Assembly: GCA_965652425.1 (NCBI GenBank)
Contig: CBFGVX010000002.1
Location: forward strand, 1 to 64,000
Direction of reading: 5' to 3'
DNA from: JANSXG01 sp965652425
GTDB lineage: Bacteria > Planctomycetota > Phycisphaerae > Phycisphaerales > UBA1924
DNA length: 64,000 nt
Shown here: positions 1-7,963 of the stretch, in pieces
Numbering within the stretch: the first letter of the stretch is position 1
Layout: each line of letters begins with the position of its first letter
The notes under the pieces: generated by a model
Database searches by the model: none
Told to the model about the DNA's origin: nothing
The model's input: the letters and a program-made list of their open reading frames with translations, nothing else
Program-made: the position numbers and the translations under genes

Positions 1-333
1 CATCATGAGCGGAAGGCGAGTGGTTTCCTCGCGGTCGAGAAGGAGTGGAAGCAGCTCACGATGCAGCCGATCGATAAAGCGCGGCACGGGCGATACCGCT
101 CGAAGCTGACGCCGGCGGAGATCCGGCTGATCGAGCGGACGGTGGGGCCGATGCTGGAAGCGCACGGGTACGAGCGCGATACGACGATCGGCGATTCGGT
201 GTGGTGGCGGCTGAGCGATCTGAAGGACTGGGGGGCGTGGCAGATGCGCAAGCTCAAGCGGAGCACGCGCAAGCGGCTGGGGACGCATGAGCCGCATCAT
301 CTGGAGTTTCCGGCGGGGAAGCGGGGGGAGTAG
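1..333 (+). CDS. Sulfotransferase family protein, C-terminal fragment (cut by window edge)
   Basis: The frame is open from base 1, so the gene begins outside the window and only about 110 C-terminal residues are visible. The segment RHGRYRSKLTPAEIRLIER followed by GPMLEAHGYERD matches the usual C-terminal signature of sulfotransferase-like proteins (grw...l...e...ie...g..l..lGY). Sulfotransferases move a sulfuryl group from PAPS to sugars, peptides or lipids, but the PAPS-binding motifs lie upstream and cannot be checked. An internal ATG at 61 could be misread as the start. The gene converges on scoA, with a palindrome just after its stop. The family call is moderate because it rests on the tail alone. 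Confidence 0.55.
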   Translation, partial: HHERKASGFLAVEKEWKQLTMQPIDKARHGRYRSKLTPAEIRLIERTVGPMLEAHGYERDTTIGDSVWWRLSDLKDWGAWQMRKLKRSTRKRLGTHEPHHLEFPAGKRGE

Positions 334-336
334 GAG

Positions 337-360
337 CATGCTCAAACGAGTTTGAGCATG
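337..360. repeat. Perfect 10-bp inverted repeat with CGAG loop
   Basis: CATGCTCAAA and TTTGAGCATG face each other across a 4-base CGAG loop, four bases after the stop of the sulfotransferase fragment. There is no T-run, so it is not a classical intrinsic terminator. It lies next to a second palindromic repeat at 371-425 and looks like part of a REP-like cluster. Confidence 0.7.
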
Positions 361-370
361 GCACACTCGA

Positions 371-425
371 AAGCCCCCTCATCCGTCTGCTTCGCGGCCA
401 CCTTCTCCCGCGAGGGGAGAAGGAG
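371..425. repeat. REP-like palindromic repeat, copy 1
   Basis: About 55 bases containing CCTTCTCCC-GCGAG-GGGAGAAGG, a 9-bp hairpin. It is nearly identical to the copy at 1309-1363, in the same orientation. The two copies flank scoA. It has no coding sense. Confidence 0.75.
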
Positions 426-432
426 CGAAGAT

Positions 433-1158
433 TCAGCCCTTGCTGGTGGTGCGCTGTTCGATTCGTTTTTCGCTGGTGGTCTTGACGATGGCGTCGACGA
501 AGTTGCCGGGGGTGTGGACTTCATCGGGGTCGATGGTGCCGACTTCGACGATCTCTTCGACTTCGGCGATGGTGAACGCCGCGGCGGTGGCCATCATGGG
601 GTTGAAGTTGCGGGCGGTCTTGCGGTAGATGAGGTTGCCCGCGGTGTCGGCCTTCCAGGCCTTGACGAGGGCGAGCGAGGCCCAGATGCCGGTCTCGGCG
701 ATGTAGTCGCGCGTGCGGCCCTTGAAGTCGATGGAGCGGGTTTCCTTGCCCTCGGCGATCTGGGTGCCGACGCCGGTGGCGGTGTAGAAGACGGGGATGC
801 CCGCGCCGCCGGCGCGGATGCGTTCTGCGAGGGTGCCCTGGGGGTTGAACTCGACTTCGAGTTCGCCCTCGAGGAACTGGCGGGCGAACTCATCGTTCTC
901 GCCGACATAGGACGAGACCATCTTTTTGATCTGCTTGGTCTGGAGGAGCAGGCCGAGGCCCCAGTCGTCGACGCCGGCGTTGTTGGACACGCAGGTAAGG
1001 TCTTTCACGCCGGAGTCGCGCAGGGCGATGATGAGCTGTTCTGGGATGCCGCAGAGGCCGAAGCCCCCGACATGGACGGTCATGCCGTCGGTGAGAGAAC
1101 CGGCGGATTTGGCGGCGGCGATGGCGTCGGACGCGGTTTTGTGGACCTTGTTGAGCAT
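433..1158 (-). CDS. scoA: 3-oxoacid CoA-transferase subunit A
   Basis: Subunit A (241 aa) of succinyl-CoA:3-ketoacid CoA-transferase, which moves CoA from succinyl-CoA to acetoacetate in ketone-body and butanoate metabolism. The family signature GGFGLCGIPE is at residues 31-40, and the length is normal for this subunit (about 230-240 aa). The ATG at 1158 (MLNKVHKTASDA) is chosen. A longer frame reaches 1251, but its extra residues are only a translated palindromic repeat. The catalytic glutamate of this enzyme lies in subunit B, and no subunit B gene is adjacent on either side, which is unusual because scoA and scoB are normally coupled. The gene is flanked by direct copies of a REP-like repeat. 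Confidence 0.88.
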   Translation of the reverse strand: MLNKVHKTASDAIAAAKSAGSLTDGMTVHVGGFGLCGIPEQLIIALRDSGVKDLTCVSNNAGVDDWGLGLLLQTKQIKKMVSSYVGENDEFARQFLEGELEVEFNPQGTLAERIRAGGAGIPVFYTATGVGTQIAEGKETRSIDFKGRTRDYIAETGIWASLALVKAWKADTAGNLIYRKTARNFNPMMATAAAFTIAEVEEIVEVGTIDPDEVHTPGNFVDAIVKTTSEKRIEQRTTSKG

Positions 1159-1231
1159 GGGGTTATGGTAGCAGCGTGGGGGGGGTGCGCCGAGGGTGGG
1201 GGTTGGAGCAGTGAGCTGCCCGCATTGTTTC

Positions 1232-1274
1232 GCCGGATGCTTGCCACCCATCGCTTGCGCGATTGGGCTCTAAT
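1232..1274. repeat. 43-base dispersed repeat, copy 1
   Basis: This copy is identical over 43 bases to 14690-14732. It contains CCCATCGC-TTGC-GCGATTGGG, an imperfect hairpin with one bulged base. It lies just upstream of scoA and is intergenic. Confidence 0.8.
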
Positions 1275-1308
1275 TCTTCGGCACTGATGAAGTTGAACGG
1301 TTCGGACC

Positions 1309-1363
1309 GCCCCCTCATCCGTCCGCTGCGCGGCCACCTTCTCCCGCGAGGGGAGAAGGAGAA
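1309..1363. repeat. REP-like palindromic repeat, copy 2
   Basis: Second copy of the 371-425 element, with the same CCTTCTCCC...GGGAGAAGG hairpin and only a few substitutions. It is followed directly by another palindrome at 1375-1394. Confidence 0.75.
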
Positions 1364-1374
1364 GAGGCACGGGT

Positions 1375-1394
1375 TGCCCTTCGGGTCAACCCGT
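1375..1394. repeat. Hairpin CGGGTTG...CAACCCG
   Basis: ACGGGTTGCCC-TTC-GGGTCAACCCGT is a nearly perfect stem-loop. It lies between the REP-like repeat and the 3' end of the hypothetical gene at 1407-1871. There is no U-tract on either strand, so it is more likely a repeat unit than an intrinsic terminator. Confidence 0.55.
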
Positions 1395-1406
1395 GGCACC
1401 CGGAAT

Positions 1407-1871
1407 TCATGAGGCCGGGTAGAAGGTCGCGCCGGGTTTGACGGCGAAGGTGATGTGGTCGCCGACTTTGAAGTCGGAGGTGCGTTGCAGGGAGTCAAGT
1501 TTGGCGACGATGGGCATGCCGGCGTCGACGATGATGCAATTGTTGGAGGAGTCGATCTCGATGATGGTGCCCTGGATGCGGCGGGGGCGGCCGTAGACGG
1601 GTTCGACATAGGAGCCGCCGGTGCCGCAGACATCGATGCGCCGGGCCTCGACGCGGATGGTGCCGTGGATGCGCTTGCCGGGCTCGGTGCGGACCGGGGT
1701 GTTGACGGCGAGGTGCATCTGGTGGGTGGGCTTCTGGACCTGTCCGGTGGTGTGGCCGGTGAAGGTGAGGACGACCTTTTCGGCGTCCTTCTCAAGCAGC
1801 TTGGCGCGGGCGATGCGCTTGGGCTCGCCCTCGTGGGTGGGCTTCGAGGTGGTCGCGGCGGTGTCGGTCAT
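1407..1871 (-). CDS. Conserved hypothetical protein (154 aa)
   Basis: I do not recognise this protein. It is 154 aa, soluble, and has no signal peptide or membrane segment. It starts with a threonine-rich stretch (MTDTAATTSKPTHEGEPK). The rest is rich in alternating beta-type segments such as KVVLTFTGHTTGQV, GKRIHGTIRVEARRIDV, RIQGTIIEIDSSNNCIIVDAG and KVGDHITFAVKPGATF. That pattern suggests a small beta-barrel or OB/SH3-like fold, which is inference only. It lies 60 bases downstream of the pabA stop on the same strand and could be co-transcribed with it. The reading frame and codon use look like a real gene. Confidence 0.7.
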   Translation of the reverse strand: MTDTAATTSKPTHEGEPKRIARAKLLEKDAEKVVLTFTGHTTGQVQKPTHQMHLAVNTPVRTEPGKRIHGTIRVEARRIDVCGTGGSYVEPVYGRPRRIQGTIIEIDSSNNCIIVDAGMPIVAKLDSLQRTSDFKVGDHITFAVKPGATFYPAS

Positions 1872-1931
1872 GATTGGGCTCCGGGGAAAGCTGGCTGCGG
1901 AGGGGGATGGTAGCGGAGGCGGAGCGGGAGT

Positions 1932-2585
1932 TCAGGGCCTCAGAGCCGCGGCGTCGGGGCGGGGCAGGCCGAGGAAGTTGGCGAGGATGAGCGGGCCCTC
2001 GGTGGTCATGAAGGATTCGGGGTGGAACTGGACGCCGTCGACGGTGGGCTGGCCGGGCGGTGTGACTTTGCGCAGGCCCATGACGACCTTGCGGGCGGGC
2101 AGGTCGCCGTCGGCGGGTTCGTCGGACCAGGCGGAGATTTCCCAGCCGTCGGGAGGGCCCTGGGCGACATCGACGACCAGAGAGTGGTAGCGGGTGGCGG
2201 TGAAGGGGTTGGAGAGGCCTTCGAAGATGCCGGTGTTGTCGTGGAAGACGGGGCTGGTCTTGCCGTGCATGATGCGGGAGTGGCGGACGACGGGCATGCC
2301 GGAGGTGAAGCCGATGCACTGGTGGCCGAGGCAGACGCCGAAGATGGGAACGCGCCCGCTGAAGCGCTCGACGATGGCGTTGGAGACGCCGGCCTCGGTC
2401 GGTGAGCAGGGGCCGGGGGAGATGATGATCCGCTCGGGTGGCGAGCCGGCGTCGAGGGTTTCGACCTCGTCGGGGGTGATCTTGTCGTTGCGGATCACGC
2501 GCAGGTCGATCGAGGCATCGAGTTCGCCGATGCGCTGGACGAGGTTGAAGGTGAAGCTGTCGTAGTTGTCGATGAGCAGGATCAC
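1932..2585 (-). CDS. pabA: Glutamine amidotransferase of anthranilate / aminodeoxychorismate synthase
   Basis: Class I glutamine amidotransferase (217 aa) that releases ammonia from glutamine for anthranilate synthase (TrpG) or aminodeoxychorismate synthase (PabA). The N terminus MILLIDNYDSFTFNLVQ is diagnostic for the family. The nucleophile is Cys85 in GVCLGHQ, and the catalytic pair is His188 and Glu190 in FHPES. The length is normal. No trpE or pabB lies nearby, so it may serve both pathways, as in Bacillus, and the trpG/pabA distinction cannot be made here. An unusual insertion, roughly residues 140-180 (SDEPADGDLPARKV), precedes the HPE motif. Confidence 0.88.
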   Translation of the reverse strand: MILLIDNYDSFTFNLVQRIGELDASIDLRVIRNDKITPDEVETLDAGSPPERIIISPGPCSPTEAGVSNAIVERFSGRVPIFGVCLGHQCIGFTSGMPVVRHSRIMHGKTSPVFHDNTGIFEGLSNPFTATRYHSLVVDVAQGPPDGWEISAWSDEPADGDLPARKVVMGLRKVTPPGQPTVDGVQFHPESFMTTEGPLILANFLGLPRPDAAALRP

Positions 2586-2636
2586 GCGGGCATCCTCACG
2601 GGCGTGGGTGGACCGGAGAGGATAGCGGGATCGGCT

Positions 2637-3434
2637 TCAGGCGGCCTTGCGGAGCGTGCCCGCTATGCCGTCGCGGCAGACATAGAACAGCCGGTCGGTG
2701 ATCGGGTAGGGCAGGCGGGCGTAGTCCTCGACGACCTTGTCGGTGACCTGGTCGATGAAGCCGGTGTCGCTGGCGGGGATGGCCAGGAACATGTCGCGGC
2801 TGGGGGTGGCGACCATGAAGTCGCCGCCGAACTCGGGCGCGAGGGTGCGGAAGAGCGAGGAGAGGAGCAGGCGCGAAGCGTCGTAGCCGTCCTGGATGGA
2901 CAGGAGGATGGCCTTGCCGCCGTCGTCGGACTCGAGCGACTTGAACTCGAGGGTGGGCGCGTACTCGTCGAGGTTGCGGCGCGCGACTTCTTCGAGGTCC
3001 TCGGCGGTCTTGCCCCAGCGGAGCATCTGCTCGGTGGTGACGCTGACGGTCATGTTGGGCAGGTCGATGACGAAGACGATGACGGTCTCGTTGACGAACG
3101 GCACATGGGCGACGAGCTCTTCGGAGAGGTGCTCGAAGATGCTGGTGGGCTGGATGCGGGGCATGATGCGCGACGCGGCCATTTCCCAGGGCATGTTGCC
3201 GACGGAGAAGGTTTCCTCGTCGAAGAGGTGGTCGAGGTACTGCTCGACGATCTCCACGCCGCGGTCCTCGTCGGTGGTGACGAGGCGGAGGAGGTTCTCG
3301 AGGTCGAGGCGTCGGCCTTCGACGATGAGCTCGTTGGGTCCGGTGAGTTCGATGTGCAGTTCGGGCTTCATGCGCGCCAGGATGGTGCGGACATGTTCGG
3401 CGAATGCTTCCGGATGACGCGGCAGTCGTGCCAT
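2637..3434 (-). CDS. DUF1444 family protein
   Basis: A 265-aa cytoplasmic protein resembling DUF1444 (YtpQ-like). The recognisable stretch is the C-terminal two thirds: MTVSVTTEQMLRWGKTAEDL, then a VARRNLDEYAPTLEF segment, then GYDASRLLLSSLF and MVATPSRDMFLAIP, which follow the conserved order of the family. No catalytic motif is known for this family and none is seen. It precedes pabA on the same strand with a gap of about 50 bases. The function is unknown, and the family call rests on motif order only. Confidence 0.7.
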   Translation of the reverse strand: MARLPRHPEAFAEHVRTILARMKPELHIELTGPNELIVEGRRLDLENLLRLVTTDEDRGVEIVEQYLDHLFDEETFSVGNMPWEMAASRIMPRIQPTSIFEHLSEELVAHVPFVNETVIVFVIDLPNMTVSVTTEQMLRWGKTAEDLEEVARRNLDEYAPTLEFKSLESDDGGKAILLSIQDGYDASRLLLSSLFRTLAPEFGGDFMVATPSRDMFLAIPASDTGFIDQVTDKVVEDYARLPYPITDRLFYVCRDGIAGTLRKAA

Positions 3435-3603
3435 GGCGTGGTCCCTCGCTCTTCATCGGGCATCGCGGGAAGAGCGGTGCCTTGCAGTGTGAAGGGACTA
3501 TCGGGCCGGGTCCAGCGCGACTTGGGGAGGTGAGGGAAGGGCGAGCCAGATAACCGGCGGGCGGACCACAACAGGCCGATGGATGCGGCAGGGATTGCGC
3601 GAG

Positions 3604-4980
3604 TCAGTCCTCGAACTCGTTCTCGAAGCCGAAGGATTCGAGGGAGGGTGTTTCGCCGGGTGTGTGGCTGTACTCGAACGAGAGGCCGGTTTCGGTACTG
3701 ATTGGCACGGCGTCGAGATAGTCGGGGACGAGCTGGTCGAGGGTCTGGGGCCATTCAGCGTGGTCAAGCCTGTACTCGGCCATGGCGAGGATGATGCTGG
3801 TGGCGTGGATGGCAGCATCGATTCGGGTCGTAACTTCGATGGTTCGATCCAGCGCGGGCATGAAGATGGAAACGGCTACGACATTCAGGCGGATCTCGTA
3901 GAGCTTGTCCTCCCAGAGACGGAGCAATCGCTTCCTCTCGTCTGGATCGGGCGTGCGATGAGCATCGTCCAGTAGACGAAACAGCACATTCGTTACTCCG
4001 ATGTTGAGGTCGCGTGACGGGGCGATGAGACTGAGCGCTGTTGGTACGGGGTTGCGGATCAGTTCATACAGCGAAAGGGATCGAAGGGATTCGTCCGCGC
4101 TCGATGCGCTGATGAGTCTTGACGCGATGAGATCGCCCCGTCGGTTGTGCAGCTGGTTCTGCATGTCATAGATCAATAGGCGTTCGCCTTCCATCGGGAT
4201 CTCTATGCCGCCGAGGTTCTGCAGGATTTGATTCGCTGCGCGAAGTCTCGATATGGTCGAGAGATCAACCCTGGGATCGGTTGCAACTTCCACGGCTGCC
4301 TCGTTGATCACTGAAGCGCAGGCAAAGCCGACGAGGTGTTCGATGATCAGCGGTTGGCGCGTCATGTACCGGGCGGCGTGACAACTTCGATGGAGGATGT
4401 CAGCAGCCGCTTCCAATCGACCATCTTGGAGTGCGAGCTTGGCGATTGTGACTTGCAGGGTCACGAAGGTGCGGATGATTCCCAGCTCCTCGTGAGTCCA
4501 GTACAGAGCTGGCAGAGCGCTGCCATCTGCTCTGAGACCGCCCGCATAAGTGTTCGCAAGGTTCGGGTGGGCGATGAGCTCTTCGATGCGCCGAATGATG
4601 CCGCTCTGCTCAAGAGTACGCAGGTCTGTGCGGAGTTGTTCGACGGCTTCTCGTTCTTCGGGTGTTCGGTCTTCAGGAAGAACCCACACCGCATTCTGTC
4701 CGGCGACCGTATCGGGCACGAGTTCGTCGAACTCACGCAGCGCTTCGACCAGATCGGGATAGCGGTTCTCGGCTTCCGGGTCGACCTGCGCTTTGTTGGC
4801 GAGGTCACGGATGGCGGGATGGATCGCGTCATCTGTCGCAGGGAAGGGAATCGCGATCGTGGCGACGAGCGAGGCGAGTTTGATGCACGCCGCGATGACC
4901 GGGCCGAACGCAGACAGCGTGCGAAAGTCGGGTGTTGGGAAGTCATGAGCGGGGCGATAGGCGCTGCGGTCGGGGTTCAT
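3604..4980 (-). CDS. Membrane-anchored protein of unknown function, tandem paralogue 1
   Basis: A 458-aa protein with one N-terminal hydrophobic segment (about residues 25-48) followed by a long, mostly helical region. It ends in the motif LDHAEWPQTLDQLVPDYLD and FEYSHTPGETPSLE. The WP..LDQLVPDYLD and P.TG..FEY pattern also occurs at the C terminus of many secreted prepilin-like or planctomycetal proteins. It is the first of three adjacent paralogues on this strand (with 4993-6414 and 6442-7845) and is the most diverged in its N-terminal half. I do not recognise the family. An envelope-anchored, periplasmic location is inferred. Confidence 0.75.
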   Translation of the reverse strand: MNPDRSAYRPAHDFPTPDFRTLSAFGPVIAACIKLASLVATIAIPFPATDDAIHPAIRDLANKAQVDPEAENRYPDLVEALREFDELVPDTVAGQNAVWVLPEDRTPEEREAVEQLRTDLRTLEQSGIIRRIEELIAHPNLANTYAGGLRADGSALPALYWTHEELGIIRTFVTLQVTIAKLALQDGRLEAAADILHRSCHAARYMTRQPLIIEHLVGFACASVINEAAVEVATDPRVDLSTISRLRAANQILQNLGGIEIPMEGERLLIYDMQNQLHNRRGDLIASRLISASSADESLRSLSLYELIRNPVPTALSLIAPSRDLNIGVTNVLFRLLDDAHRTPDPDERKRLLRLWEDKLYEIRLNVVAVSIFMPALDRTIEVTTRIDAAIHATSIILAMAEYRLDHAEWPQTLDQLVPDYLDAVPISTETGLSFEYSHTPGETPSLESFGFENEFED

Positions 4981-4992
4981 GGCTTCGAGATC

Positions 4993-6414
4993 TTAGATTC
5001 CCACGCCGAAGCGTTCGAGCGACGGCGGCTGGCCGGGCTCGTGGTCGTACTCGAAGGGGTCGCCGGTCAGCGGGTTGACGGGGATCGCGTCGAGGTAGTC
5101 GGGGACGAGCTGGTCGAGGGAGGTGGGCCAGTCGGCGTGGTCGAGGCGGTGCTCGGCCATGGCGAGGAGGATGCTGAGGGCGGTGATGCGGGCGCGGGTT
5201 TCCCAATGCGCTGCGATTCCAGAATCGAGGATAGGGAACACCTGGATCAGATACTCGTAACGCTCGTCCAAAGTGTTCAGCGAATCGTCCACGGCCTGAT
5301 ATGAGCGATCACGCTCCGCCGGGTCGGGCTCTCTCGCCGCGGCTTCGTAGTGCTGATACAGCAGCGCGGTAACTTTCAGATTCGCGTCTCGGCTCGGTGC
5401 GAGATACCCGGATATGTCTTTGAAGCGATCAGCCAATTCGATCGGTTCACGAGGCCAGGAGAAACTCGTGATCTGTTCACCGATGGAGGGGATGTACCGA
5501 CCTCCGGCGGTGTGGGCTCTGTACAAGACATCACGCATCGTAACTCTTTCGCCCTTGATGGCTACGGTGAGATCGCCGAAGTCTGACAGTTGCTCGTGGC
5601 TGCGGCGGAGTGTCGTGAGGGTCTGCGCTGTGATACCCGGGCGTGTCGCTATGAATTCGATTTCGGTCGCGATGAGGTCAGCTATCGCGAGACCAATCAG
5701 ATGCTCAACGAATGTCGCCTGGCGGGTAAGCATGGGCGGGATTGTGTCGCTGTACTGCAACAAGGATGCCGCACGCTGCGTCTCGCCTCGCTCCGCCATG
5801 ATCCTCGCGCACCCTACGACGGTATTGGCGTATTTTCGCCAGTACCCGAGTTCTGGGAGCAACCATTCATGCGTGAGGAGCAACGCTCCCGACTCGTCAA
5901 AGGCGCTTGGGTAGCCGTTTCCGAGGTTTGGGCTGCGGAGCAACCGCGTGACTTCGTCGAACAGCCGACGCTCAAGAATGACATCAACTGCTCGACGGGC
6001 ATCGTCGGCGTCGGCGAGTTCCTTGTCCGCATCTGGATCAGTGGGATCGGGCGGGAACCGCACCGTTGTAAAGTCGAGCATCTTCACACCGCTTCCGGAA
6101 TAGCCCTCCGCACGCACCACTTCGTTGGCGACCTGATCCATGGCTGCATTGAAGTCCATCAATGCTTCGGCCAAGTCTGCATACCTGCTTGGCGCGGTCG
6201 GGTCCGGTTGCTGGCTGTTGGCTAGTGCGACCACATCGGTATGAACGGTCGGGTCCATCGACGGCCGCGCTGTCAGTACGCTGACGACGATCCAGGCGAC
6301 CGAGCACAGCACCAGCATGATCGCGATCAGGGCCGTCCACGATTTCGGACCGAGTATGCGGTCGCTCTCGTCAGAGCGCTCGGCGATTATTGTTGGCTGA
6401 TCCTGCTCGGTCAT
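4993..6414 (-). CDS. Membrane-anchored protein of unknown function, tandem paralogue 2
   Basis: A 473-aa paralogue of its two neighbours. A hydrophobic segment (LIAIMLVLCSVAWIVVSVL) at about residues 29-48 follows a short charged N terminus, giving a type II membrane or anchored topology. The region after the anchor, QPDPTAPSRYADLAEAL, is shared with paralogue 3. The C terminus carries HRLDHADWPTSLDQLVPDYL, then PLTGDPFEYDHEPGQPPSLE. Spacing to paralogue 1 is 12 bases and to paralogue 3 is 27 bases, so the three are probably one transcript. No enzymatic motif is visible. Confidence 0.75.
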   Translation of the reverse strand: MTEQDQPTIIAERSDESDRILGPKSWTALIAIMLVLCSVAWIVVSVLTARPSMDPTVHTDVVALANSQQPDPTAPSRYADLAEALMDFNAAMDQVANEVVRAEGYSGSGVKMLDFTTVRFPPDPTDPDADKELADADDARRAVDVILERRLFDEVTRLLRSPNLGNGYPSAFDESGALLLTHEWLLPELGYWRKYANTVVGCARIMAERGETQRAASLLQYSDTIPPMLTRQATFVEHLIGLAIADLIATEIEFIATRPGITAQTLTTLRRSHEQLSDFGDLTVAIKGERVTMRDVLYRAHTAGGRYIPSIGEQITSFSWPREPIELADRFKDISGYLAPSRDANLKVTALLYQHYEAAAREPDPAERDRSYQAVDDSLNTLDERYEYLIQVFPILDSGIAAHWETRARITALSILLAMAEHRLDHADWPTSLDQLVPDYLDAIPVNPLTGDPFEYDHEPGQPPSLERFGVGI

Positions 6415-6441
6415 GGGGCTCCTCTCGCTCGCAAGAGGATA

Positions 6442-7845
6442 TCAATTGCCGATCTGCTCGATGGCCGGTGGCTGATCCGGGTCGTGGCGGTAGCGGATCG
6501 GTTTGTTGGTGAGCGGATCGATTGGCACTTCATCCAGATAGTCGGGGACGAGTTCATCGACCGCTGCGGGCCACTCGCCGGTTTCGGCGTGGTGCTGCGC
6601 CATGGCCAGCAGGACTTCGGTGTGCACGAGTTTGGCGCGGAATTCGAACGAGCTGGTGAACGCGCGGCTGATGGAGGGCATCACATAGCGGAGCAGTTCG
6701 TAGCGAGGGCTGAGATCCAGCGAAGCATCATCGATGTCGCGGAACTGGCGTTCGCGCAGCGCCGGGTTCGGCTCGGCCAGAGCGTCCTGGACCGCGCTGT
6801 ACATCTCGTTGAGCTTGCGCAGACTGGTGTCGCGCCGGACGAAGTAGTAGCCGGTGATGTCGGCCAGCCGGGCGAGCGTGTCCGGGTCGGGTGTTCCGAC
6901 CCCGGAGTACGCTTCGAGGGTCTGCTCGGCGAAGGAGGGGAGGTACCGGCCACTGGCGGTGTGCGTGGCGTAGTGGATGTCTTCCGAGAAGAGCCGCTCG
7001 CCTTCGAGGGGCTGATCGATGGGGCCGAGGTCGCGGAGGTTGGTGAGCGCGGCGTGGAGGGTATCGATCGCCGCGCCGTCGATGCCGGGCTGCACGACGA
7101 GGCGGGTGATCTCGCTGAGGATGACCCCGCCGCAGGCGTTGCCGACGAGTTGCTCGATGAGGAAGGCCTGGCGGGTCAGGATGGCGGGGACGCGGGAGGT
7201 TTCGAGAAGGATGTCGGCGGCGCGCTGGTGCTCGCCTGCCTCGGAGGCGAGGCGGGCTCGGGCGACCTGGGCGGCGGTGTACTGGCGGAAGTGGCCGACT
7301 TCTCCGAGGAGCCAGAGGATCATGGGTTCGTAGGGCTCATCCGAGCCGGGGACCACGCCGTAGTGGTTGGCGAGGTTGGGCGATTCGAGCAGCTGGGTGA
7401 TGCGTTCGAGATGGCCGCTGGATTCGAGGGATTCGACTGCTCGGAGGGTGGATTCGTAGGCGAGGGTGTGCTCTTCGTCGGCGGGGTTGGGACCCTCAAG
7501 GACGAGAGAGAAGTCGATGAGGTTCGTGAGCGTCACGGGGATGTTGTTTTGCTCGTACTCGCTGCGAATCTCGGCTTCGGTCGCCGTGACGGCGGTGCTG
7601 AACGCGCTGAGCGCCGACTTGAGTTCCTCGTAGCGGCTGGGAGCGCTAGGATCGGGCTGGACACCATCGGTGAGCTGAACCACGCGCTCGCGGATCGCGG
7701 GGTTCGGCGCGGGCTGGGCGGTCAGCAGGTCGATGAGGACCCACCCGATGATGAGGATCAGGACGCCGATGAAGGCGAGGATGAACCAGCTGCGGGTGCT
7801 GAAGCCGTGATCGGGCTGGTCGTGGCTGGTTTGGCTGGCGGCCAT
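6442..7845 (-). CDS. Membrane-anchored protein of unknown function, tandem paralogue 3
   Basis: A 467-aa protein and the promoter-proximal member of the three-gene array. The N-terminal anchor WFILAFIGVLILIIGWVLI lies at about residues 21-40, and QPDPSAPSRYEELKSAL repeats the paralogue 2 motif. The C terminus is GEWPAAVDELVPDYLDEVP followed by PLTNKPIRYRHDPDQPPAIE. It has higher local GC than the two downstream copies. Transcription diverges from the secreted-protein gene beginning near 7964. The function is unknown. The array suggests duplication and divergence, perhaps of surface or periplasmic proteins. Confidence 0.75.
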   Translation of the reverse strand: MAASQTSHDQPDHGFSTRSWFILAFIGVLILIIGWVLIDLLTAQPAPNPAIRERVVQLTDGVQPDPSAPSRYEELKSALSAFSTAVTATEAEIRSEYEQNNIPVTLTNLIDFSLVLEGPNPADEEHTLAYESTLRAVESLESSGHLERITQLLESPNLANHYGVVPGSDEPYEPMILWLLGEVGHFRQYTAAQVARARLASEAGEHQRAADILLETSRVPAILTRQAFLIEQLVGNACGGVILSEITRLVVQPGIDGAAIDTLHAALTNLRDLGPIDQPLEGERLFSEDIHYATHTASGRYLPSFAEQTLEAYSGVGTPDPDTLARLADITGYYFVRRDTSLRKLNEMYSAVQDALAEPNPALRERQFRDIDDASLDLSPRYELLRYVMPSISRAFTSSFEFRAKLVHTEVLLAMAQHHAETGEWPAAVDELVPDYLDEVPIDPLTNKPIRYRHDPDQPPAIEQIGN

Positions 7846-7963
7846 GGTCGCTGCTCCGGGGATCGGGTGGGGCGTGTCAATCAGGGCATGCTACGAGGGA
7901 GTGAGATGCCCGGCGTGTCCCGAGATGTGTCGATTCGGACGCGAAAACGCCGACAGAGAGCGC

